Translations under genes and position numbers: made by a program
DNA from: Rhabdochlamydiaceae bacterium
GTDB taxonomy: Bacteria > Chlamydiota > Chlamydiia > Chlamydiales > Rhabdochlamydiaceae
Direction of reading: 5' to 3'
DNA length: 64,000 nt
Assembly (NCBI GenBank): GCA_019752555.1
Contig: JAIELY010000002.1
Location: 1-64,000, forward strand
The notes under the pieces: model-generated
What the model saw: only the letters and a program-made list of their open reading frames with translations
The model's database searches: none
What the model was told of the DNA's origin: nothing
Shown: positions 5,854-12,621 of the stretch, one piece after another
How the letters are laid out: every line of letters begins with the position of its first letter
Position numbering within the stretch: the stretch's first letter is position 1

Positions 5854-7764
5854 TTATAAAGTAATAAGCTCATTAACATTTATTTCAGGATCTACCCAAC
5901 GGTCATGAGATTTGATCAACTCGATAAGCCGTTCATCAGCTTCAGAAAAGTCGATATTTCTCTCAACACAGGTTTTTCCGACATAAAGGTCGATCTTACC
6001 CGCCTTAGATCCAACGTAGCCAAAGTCAGCATCCGCCATTTCGCCAGGGCCATTGACAATACATCCCATGATCGCGATTTTCACACCGGGAAGATGGGCT
6101 GTGCGCATACGAATTCTTTGTGAAACCGTCTGAAGGTCAAACAATGTTCTCCCGCAGCCAGGACACGAGATGTATTCAGTTTTTGAGGTGCGCATGCGTG
6201 CGGCTTGCAAAATGTTAAAGCTAAAGAGGCGAACACTATCTGCACTGTGCGCTGACGATAAACAGACACCATCCCCTAAGCTATCGCCAAGAAGAGCGCC
6301 GCATTCTGTAGAAGCGCGGATCACAAAATCATCCCACTCTTCCTCATAGTGAAAATTGAGGATCACGGGAATGGAGAGTTTTTCATTTTGCAGCCACTCG
6401 AAAAAGGCTCTGCCCTCATGCAACTTTGAGCTCTGAGGGGCAAAAAGAATGAATGGGATTGTTTTTCCATGGAGCTGTTTCCATTTGCTCTCATCGGCTG
6501 TTCTCACAATCACAGGATGCCCGTCTTGAACATCTTCTAGCTCCACGAGCTGGTAGGTTCCGTTAACGTTGCGCGAGCTTGTAAGGATCCCCACATGAAT
6601 TGCTGAGAGTTTTTCAATCGCTTCAAGATAAGGAGCTTCGCAAGGAATTTCATCAATCCAGACAAGATCTGCTGTAGATGGTGTCCTCTCAGGACGGTTG
6701 AGCTGCATTTTGCACCCAATGTTCGAAAAAAGATTGGGATTTAGCAGGTCATCAGCCTGGAGCTTGAGAATGACAGTCCCATCTCTGTGAAGAGGGATTT
6801 CTTTTGGCAGCGTGATTTGGCGACGTGAGATCGCTTCGATTGTGCGGTGTCTTTCGATAAAAGGAGCTGCCTTTTTACCAAGAGAGGCATGTGCAAAATC
6901 CACAAGACGTCTACACGGGTCAATTTCCGCCCAAGGATCTTCCGTTAGAGAAACGCGGATCGTATCTCCTATCCCATCGAGAAGCAATGCGCCAATGCCC
7001 ATGGCAGATTTCACACGTCCATCTTCCCCTTCTCCCGCCTCAGTGACCCCAAGATGCAAGGGATAATCCCAGCCGATCTTCATCATCTCAGCAACAAGTA
7101 AGCGGTAGGCTTGAATCATGACGATGGGGTTGCTTGCCTTCATCGAAAACATGAAATCATGATAATCGTATTTAACACAAACGCGTGCAAATTCAAGTGC
7201 AGATTCAACCATCCCAAAAGGAGTATCTCCGTAGCGGTTCATGATCCGATCAGATAAAGAGCCATGGTTAGTGCCGATCCTCATCGCTCGCTTTAACCGT
7301 TTGCACTTTTCGACCAATGGAGAAAAATACTCTTCAATTTTTTGAATTTCTTCATTGTAAGAAGATTCGTCATATTCGATGGTGCGGAACGTAGCGCGCT
7401 TGTCGACAAAATTTCCGGGATTGACACGGACCTTATCGACAAAATCGACAACCCTCATGGCAGCAGGAGGATAAAAATGGATATCAGCAACAACAGGGAT
7501 CTCATACCCTCTTTGAAGCAGCCCGTTTTTGATCCCCTCGCAACAATCAGCCTCTTTCATCCCCTGGACTGTAACGCGTGCAATCTCACAACCTAAGTCA
7601 GCAAGGCGGATGATCTGTTCAATCGTCGCCTCAACATCCCGAGTACTGGAGGTGGTCATCGACTGGATGCGCACAGGATTATCTCCCCCAACACCCACCT
7701 TGCCGACTTTAACCTCGCGCGTCTTCCAGCGAATCGATTCGGATACTGAGGGACAATATTTCAT
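5854..7764 (-). CDS. ispG: 4-hydroxy-3-methylbut-2-enyl diphosphate synthase, long form
   Basis: A 636-residue IspG (GcpE), which converts MEcPP to HMBPP in the non-mevalonate isoprenoid pathway. The N-terminal TIM barrel (about 1-290) includes VQSMT-like RIQSMTTSSTRD and RVNPGN. The C-terminal domain carries the 4Fe-4S ligands Cys534, Cys537 (CPGCGRTLFD) and Cys568 (GCIVNGPGE). Between them lies an extra domain of about 250 residues that E. coli IspG (about 370 aa) lacks; chlamydial and plant enzymes have it. The start has AAGGAGAAC six bases upstream. The same window encodes Dxs (55715) and a prenyl synthase (30745), the first and a late step of the same pathway. Confidence 0.97.
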   Translation of the reverse strand: MKYCPSVSESIRWKTREVKVGKVGVGGDNPVRIQSMTTSSTRDVEATIEQIIRLADLGCEIARVTVQGMKEADCCEGIKNGLLQRGYEIPVVADIHFYPPAAMRVVDFVDKVRVNPGNFVDKRATFRTIEYDESSYNEEIQKIEEYFSPLVEKCKRLKRAMRIGTNHGSLSDRIMNRYGDTPFGMVESALEFARVCVKYDYHDFMFSMKASNPIVMIQAYRLLVAEMMKIGWDYPLHLGVTEAGEGEDGRVKSAMGIGALLLDGIGDTIRVSLTEDPWAEIDPCRRLVDFAHASLGKKAAPFIERHRTIEAISRRQITLPKEIPLHRDGTVILKLQADDLLNPNLFSNIGCKMQLNRPERTPSTADLVWIDEIPCEAPYLEAIEKLSAIHVGILTSSRNVNGTYQLVELEDVQDGHPVIVRTADESKWKQLHGKTIPFILFAPQSSKLHEGRAFFEWLQNEKLSIPVILNFHYEEEWDDFVIRASTECGALLGDSLGDGVCLSSAHSADSVRLFSFNILQAARMRTSKTEYISCPGCGRTLFDLQTVSQRIRMRTAHLPGVKIAIMGCIVNGPGEMADADFGYVGSKAGKIDLYVGKTCVERNIDFSEADERLIELIKSHDRWVDPEINVNELITL

Positions 7765-7909
7765 GACGTTCTCCTTGAAGTTTGAGCCTAATAGCCTACC
7801 TAAGAAGAGGGTTTTCCTTCAAGGATCGAACAATCGGTTTTGATTTTCTTGATAATAATACTTGAAGACTGTAATAATCCTTTTCCATCACTCTCACTGG
7901 CATTTGAAT

Positions 7910-8803
7910 ATGTTAAAAAGAGTTCACGTAAAAAAAATTATTTTCTCACTCCTTTTGGCCGCTCCCTGCATCTTTTCCTATGCCGCAGAGCCTGCCCTAT
8001 CGATGGCGCCGACGCCTCGGACTCGGCAGCCTCGACAGATAAGCTCGCGCGTAGAATCTTATTTAAAAATGATGCATGAACACCAGTTAGCCCTAGGGCC
8101 CTTGGGTTCTTGGCAAAAAGGAGAAATCGAAATTATCTTGAATCCTGAACAGATCAAGAAAATTGAGAATCAAATGAAAATCCGCTTAATCTCAAGCGGA
8201 GTGACTGAGTCAGAAGCCGATGCTTGGAGCTCTGTCGGCGTCGTTGCTGAGGACAATTATTGGATGTGGATCCGCGATGCCGTCATTTTTCCTTCAGGAG
8301 TTTATGGAACATATGACCGTCTTTTATGGAAAACAGGAATCGACGGGACGCCTGGGGTTGCTGTTCTTCCTGTCCTTTCGAATAAAAAAATCGTTGTTAA
8401 TCTCAGCTACAGACATGCAACACGAAGCTGGGAGATCGAATTGCCCCGAGGACAAAAACTACCCAATGAAAGCATCGAGCAGACAGCTTGTAGAGAGTTG
8501 CTTGAAGAAACAGGATACCAACTTTCCAAATCCACCTTTATCGGAACAATGGCCCCTGATGCGGGAGTTTTAACGAGTGTCGTCCCCCTCTTTTTCGGCG
8601 AGGTCAGCCATTCTGGTGAATCCAATAAAGAATATTCAGAAGCCATTCCTCAAAATCCTGTCTTTACCAAAAAAGAACTTAAAGATGGATTTATTCGAGG
8701 ATCTGTGGATGTCGTCATCAAGGGCAAAATCCTCAAAGCGAATTGCAGAGATCCTTATCTCGCTTTTGCACTGATGCAAGCAGAAGGAAAGGGATTGCTC
8801 TAG
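7910..8803 (+). CDS. Exported Nudix hydrolase
   Basis: A 297-residue protein from the preferred ATG at 7910; an in-frame TTG at 7862 would add 16 residues ahead of a clear signal peptide and is unlikely. Residues 1-28 (VHVKKIIFSLLLAAPCIF then SYAAEP) look like a cleavable signal. The Nudix box is complete: GQKLPNE, then RELLEETGY, fitting Gx5Ex7REUxEExGU. The flanking layout, with WEIELPRG before the box and substrate residues after it, resembles ADP-ribose or nucleoside-diphosphate-sugar pyrophosphatases. Such enzymes usually act in the cytosol, so an export signal is unusual. It stands alone between ispG (divergent) and a long hairpin at 8829-8991. The substrate is unknown. Confidence 0.85.
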   Translation: MLKRVHVKKIIFSLLLAAPCIFSYAAEPALSMAPTPRTRQPRQISSRVESYLKMMHEHQLALGPLGSWQKGEIEIILNPEQIKKIENQMKIRLISSGVTESEADAWSSVGVVAEDNYWMWIRDAVIFPSGVYGTYDRLLWKTGIDGTPGVAVLPVLSNKKIVVNLSYRHATRSWEIELPRGQKLPNESIEQTACRELLEETGYQLSKSTFIGTMAPDAGVLTSVVPLFFGEVSHSGESNKEYSEAIPQNPVFTKKELKDGFIRGSVDVVIKGKILKANCRDPYLAFALMQAEGKGLL

Positions 8804-8828
8804 CAAGCTTGACAAAAGTTGTCCTAGC

Positions 8829-8991
8829 GTTGTTTCTCAGAAATCCTTGACCCCTCTTGGCTTGCGTCAAAGCTCCCAGGGTTGGACGCTCATAAAGTTA
8901 ACCTTATAAATTCGACAAAACTAACTGGATGATGATTGAACCGCAAGGCTTACATGCAGCCAAGAGCGGGCAAGGATTTCTGGGAAACGAC
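8829..8991. repeat. Long imperfect inverted repeat between convergent genes
   Basis: Arms of 34 bases (8829-8862 and 8958-8991) are complementary at 30 positions, 32 if G-U pairs are allowed, with a central loop region of about 95 bases. It fills the gap between the Nudix gene stop (8803) and the ankyrin gene stop (8993). It could be a long bidirectional terminator or a small non-autonomous mobile element. The stretch at 8811-8824 (GCTTGACAAAAGTT) is shared with 1911-1924. Confidence 0.6.
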
Positions 8992-8992
8992 A

Positions 8993-11836
8993 CTAACCTC
9001 GAGCACTCTTTTGCCCCCTTCCCCTGCCTTGTCTTCCTCTCGGCGTTTCCGTGGTTGCTCTTTTCTTGGATGAGGCGCCTGGGCTTGTTACAGAAATCGA
9101 GTCAACATCAATGCTCTCGGCGCTGCTCATTCCAGAACTTCCCCCTGCCGGGCTACTTATCGAAAGGCTGCTACTTGAAGGACTGCTCGCCGGAGAGGTG
9201 CCCCTTGCCGGGCTAGTTATCGAAAGGCTGCTACTTGAAGGACTGCTCGCGGCAGAGCTACCCCTTCCCCGGCCACTTGTCGAAGAGCTGCTAGCCATAG
9301 AGCTACCCCTTAACGGGCTACTTGTCAAAGGGCTGCTACTTGACGAACTGCGCGCAGCAGAGTTACCTCTTGCCAGGCTACTTGTTGAAGGGCCGCTACT
9401 TGAAGGACTGTTCGGCGTAGGGCTACCCCTTCCCGCGCTACTTGCCCAGGAGCTGCTACTTGAAGGACTGCTCGCCGTAGAGCTGCTGCTAGCAGGAGCC
9501 ATACTTTGGATTAGAATCCTATCCGCAGAATCTGCGTTTTCCATTGCAATTTGCATGAACCCGGCTTTTATATTTTCGAGAGTTTTCTTGCTTTGTATCA
9601 AAGCAAATCCAGTGAAAATCCCCTTTGCGCACATGATGAGATTTGAAATTTCTTGTGCGACATAAAAACAATCTTGGAAGATTATTTTACTGTCTCTTTC
9701 GAGAGTTTTTGAAGCTTTGCGAAAAAATTCTAGCTGCTTTTCAAGAGGTTTTCCAGTCTGAATCACTTTAAATAACTTTGAGAAATCTTTTCCCTGCATG
9801 GAAGAACGACTTAAATAAGGCATTAAAATATAAATACTTAACTCTTTATTTAAACAGAGGAAAAATTCTCCTAAATTTGATTTTTCTGTGGATCTCTTTA
9901 GTTTTTTAAGACTCATTTCAAATCCCTCGTCTGCTGTACCGAGCAAATCCTCAAGCTCTTGTTCCATAGCAAGACCTGAAAGCAACCCCTCTGCCATTTT
10001 GGGTTTTTCCTTTAAAACCAGGATAGGAATGGTTGGATAGACCCCCTTGTTCATCGAGGCTCCATGTTGCAGTAGTATCGTAGCAATTGAAAGATTATCC
10101 AAACAACAGGCATAATACATAGCTGTTGCCCTTTTTTCAAAATCAAGCGTGTCAAGAATTAGATGTAATTTATTTTCTTTTTTTGCGTGATTAATAATTG
10201 CGCGTACAGCATCTTCTTTGCCACTTCTTACAGTAAGCAACAATGGGCAACCATAACCTTTTGCCGGTGTTTGAAGAAGTGAAATTCCGGTGTCATGATC
10301 TAAAAAGATTTTGATGATCTCAGTTGATCCAAGCAAACATGCAAAATGAAAGGCTGAATGTTCAGAGGGGCCATTCTTTTGGCGCAGCAGTGTTTCGAGA
10401 GTGCCCGATTTTTTAGCATAGTTAATGATTGCCAAAACAGCATCCGGGTTTTGGCTTTCTATAGCCAAAAATAGCGGATAATACAAATCTCTTGTGGGTA
10501 TTTCAAGAGGAAATGGTCCGGATTGAGGGTGGTTTTCCAAAAGTGTTTGGATCAAACGTACGGACCCATCGCTGCACGCCGCGTGAAGAGCAAGCCATTT
10601 CCAAACATCATTGGGTTGAAGCAAGAGTTTATCGAGAATGTTAAGTTTCTTAGCAAAGCTAATAAGAAGATCTACGGCTTCTTCGTTTCGATTCCGCACG
10701 GCTCCAAATAGTGGGGAAATGCTGGGTGATTCAAACTGAAGTAAATACTTCGTTTTATCATTAAACCGATTGCAGACATTTAGAATAGTCTCAACAAGAG
10801 TTTTTCTTTTTTCGCTGTTCCCATCCGCTTCACACGCAGCGCAAAGAGCTGTTGTATAACTTTCTGGTGAATAGCCGCTGATCTGAGAGATCATCTGAGA
10901 TGTGATCCCTTTTGTTCTTGCATATTCGATAAAAAAATTGACAGCTTCTTGATTTTCGCTCCTAACAGCCATAAGAAATGGAAAATAGCCTCTTGGAGTT
11001 TTTTCAGACAGAACCGTAATAGGTAAACGAGGGGAAAGCGCTTCATAAGCTTCTAGAAGAACCGCAATGCAATCAGCATTACCATCATCGCAAGCTTTAT
11101 GGAAAGGTGTGTATTGATCCGGATTACCCCATCTATTCGAGGCTTGTTCTGATTTATTAATGATCTGTTCGAGAACGTTGGTTTCCTTAGCATAATCAAT
11201 AAGGGCGCTAAGGACAGCCTTTTTCCCGCCGAGAACAGCTTGATACAGGGGAAGTAAGCCTATGGGGGTTCGCCAAACAGGTTCGATTTTGTCCAGAGTC
11301 GCTTCCCCATTACTTATTCGAGTCTGAACAGAGTTTTTAGCATACTCAAGCAGCAGCTGAACGATTTCTAGCTGCCCCTTTCTTGCAGCCAGTGAGAGAA
11401 TGGATTCTGGACCTTTTGGGTCGAACGTAAAAAGTCTATTTAACGAAATTCCGCTTAAAGCCTTTGAGAGTCGATCCAACCAAATGGGATCAATAACAAC
11501 TGATTCTGCAGGAGCTTCTAACCTTTGAAGAATGTAATCTAAGACAGAGCTTGGTGCTAAACCATCAGAAAGAGACGAAACCGAACCAATGGATCCCCCC
11601 GAAGTAGAGGGGTAATCCGGAGTTAGACATGGAAAACCGTCTAAGAAAGCACCCCATCCCGGGGTTGAGATTCTCCCCTCTGTAGATCCCACCTCTTCTC
11701 TTAAGCTTTGATCTGGTCTTAATGCTGGAGAGGGTAAGCTTGACGGTAACCCTAAGCTTAAGTCTGACCCTATCAGGAAACTTGGCGTTAGGCTAGAAGA
11801 AAGTCCTTGTATTAAGTCGCTTGTATTAATAGACAT
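8993..11836 (-). CDS. Ankyrin-repeat protein with Ser-rich repetitive tail
   Basis: A 947-residue protein, a strong host-interaction candidate. Residues 1-100 are Ser/Pro/Gly-rich with no signal peptide. Residues about 143-600 hold ankyrin-type repeats (SILSLAARKGQLEIVQLLLE is the clearest). From about 194 on, two repeat types alternate in five pairs: a PLxxAVxxxxxxAVxxLIxYAK type and a HxACxxGxxxxIxxLLE type. Residues 600-775 are helical and unrecognised. Residues 780-905 are a Ser/Ala/Pro/Arg repeat coded by a minisatellite with a 60-base period. The end is basic (RGRQGRGRGQKSARG). Ankyrin repeats bind proteins and are frequent in effectors of amoeba-associated bacteria; secretion is inferred. 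The upstream 119 bases separate it from the RasGAP operon. Confidence 0.88.
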   Translation of the reverse strand: MSINTSDLIQGLSSSLTPSFLIGSDLSLGLPSSLPSPALRPDQSLREEVGSTEGRISTPGWGAFLDGFPCLTPDYPSTSGGSIGSVSSLSDGLAPSSVLDYILQRLEAPAESVVIDPIWLDRLSKALSGISLNRLFTFDPKGPESILSLAARKGQLEIVQLLLEYAKNSVQTRISNGEATLDKIEPVWRTPIGLLPLYQAVLGGKKAVLSALIDYAKETNVLEQIINKSEQASNRWGNPDQYTPFHKACDDGNADCIAVLLEAYEALSPRLPITVLSEKTPRGYFPFLMAVRSENQEAVNFFIEYARTKGITSQMISQISGYSPESYTTALCAACEADGNSEKRKTLVETILNVCNRFNDKTKYLLQFESPSISPLFGAVRNRNEEAVDLLISFAKKLNILDKLLLQPNDVWKWLALHAACSDGSVRLIQTLLENHPQSGPFPLEIPTRDLYYPLFLAIESQNPDAVLAIINYAKKSGTLETLLRQKNGPSEHSAFHFACLLGSTEIIKIFLDHDTGISLLQTPAKGYGCPLLLTVRSGKEDAVRAIINHAKKENKLHLILDTLDFEKRATAMYYACCLDNLSIATILLQHGASMNKGVYPTIPILVLKEKPKMAEGLLSGLAMEQELEDLLGTADEGFEMSLKKLKRSTEKSNLGEFFLCLNKELSIYILMPYLSRSSMQGKDFSKLFKVIQTGKPLEKQLEFFRKASKTLERDSKIIFQDCFYVAQEISNLIMCAKGIFTGFALIQSKKTLENIKAGFMQIAMENADSADRILIQSMAPASSSSTASSPSSSSSWASSAGRGSPTPNSPSSSGPSTSSLARGNSAARSSSSSSPLTSSPLRGSSMASSSSTSGRGRGSSAASSPSSSSLSITSPARGTSPASSPSSSSLSISSPAGGSSGMSSAESIDVDSISVTSPGASSKKRATTETPRGRQGRGRGQKSARG
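9133..9490. repeat. Minisatellite with 60-base period inside the ankyrin gene
   Basis: About six units run in the direction of the gene. The clearest pair is 9131-9190 against 9191-9250, nearly identical over the second half of each unit (for example CGAAAGGCTGCTACTTGAAG at 9161-9180 and 9221-9240). One junction near 9290 is shortened. Each unit encodes about 20 residues of the form SSPARG-SPASSPSSSSLSI. All units keep the reading frame, so copy number can vary without breaking the protein. Confidence 0.8.
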
Positions 11837-11862
11837 AGTGATAAATACCCTTAAATAAAAAC

Positions 11863-11881
11863 AACTTAAACATATTAAGTT
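11863..11881. promoter_or_regulatory. Small palindrome upstream of the ankyrin gene
   Basis: AACTTAA and TTAAGTT form a perfect 7-base inverted repeat around five bases, about 30 bases before the ankyrin start codon. On the minus strand it overlaps a weak promoter match (TTGGTA, 17 bases, TATGTT). It could be an operator; this is speculative. Confidence 0.25.
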
Positions 11882-11955
11882 AAAGGTATTTTACCAATTC
11901 TATTTATTTAAATCTATTTTATTTACGAAATAAAATTTTGTTTTTACAATAAACG

Positions 11956-12621
11956 TTAAGATCTTGCATTAATGAAAAGATCAGCATCTCCCCAAGGAAA
12001 TGAGGCGCTAAATACGCTTAGTGTTTTGAAGAGGGGATCATAATCGCAAAGAGGAAAACTGACTGTCGCAACGTATTTGAGCAGTGCACACTCAGAAAGA
12101 CGTTGACAAAACAGATGAATCTCCTCGTCTTGTAGACAAGTGCCATAAAGATAGATGACAGTCGCCTGCGATAGATCTGCCTGCATAAAATCTGAGCAAG
12201 TAAAGTGGGTTCTGTTTTGAGTATCTAGTGGGGCAATCTTTTGTGCTCTACTAATGAATGTAGGGTGCCAATCGATCCCTGTGACCTCGCATCCGTATAG
12301 ACAACGTAAAAAAAACACGCCCCTTCCTCTTCCACATCCCAGCTCAAAGAGGTGGTCTTCTGAGGTAAGTTTTAATGCTAATGCCACCTGTTGTAAGGTT
12401 GAGAGTGGAGTCTCTCCATAGAGATCACGCTGAGCAAAACCTTGAGAGCGCAGAAACTGATTAGAGATCCGATAGGGATTAATCCAGCGATAGCTTTTTT
12501 TTAGAGCAAGGTCCATCTTTTTAAATCGTGAATCAATATAAAACAAAGACCTCACTTTACGCTCTTCTCGATAAAGATAGGCTTTGACTCTAAAAAAAAG
12601 GCGCCACAATTTAAAATTCAT
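11956..12621 (-). CDS. Class I SAM-dependent methyltransferase
   Basis: A 221-residue protein. The SAM-binding glycine motif is HLFELGCGRGRGVFFL (about residues 87-102), followed by the acidic GIDWHPTFISRAQ strand. A TCSDFMQADL motif matches the adenine-contacting region. The N-terminal 70 residues are basic and Tyr-rich (RVKAYLYREERKVRSLFY), with no signal peptide. Its start overlaps the stop of the RasGAP gene by four bases (ATGA), so the two are translationally coupled. The substrate is not evident. The pairing with an effector-like gene raises the option that it modifies a host or secreted target, but a housekeeping role is as likely. Confidence 0.8.
   Translation of the reverse strand: MNFKLWRLFFRVKAYLYREERKVRSLFYIDSRFKKMDLALKKSYRWINPYRISNQFLRSQGFAQRDLYGETPLSTLQQVALALKLTSEDHLFELGCGRGRGVFFLRCLYGCEVTGIDWHPTFISRAQKIAPLDTQNRTHFTCSDFMQADLSQATVIYLYGTCLQDEEIHLFCQRLSECALLKYVATVSFPLCDYDPLFKTLSVFSASFPWGDADLFINARS

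Noticed and set aside
9051-9665. Plus-strand frame of 204 codons with Leu/Glu/Ala repeats
   Set aside because: It is the mirror of the Ser-rich minisatellite in the ankyrin gene; the repeat keeps other frames open. No ribosome site or promoter of its own.
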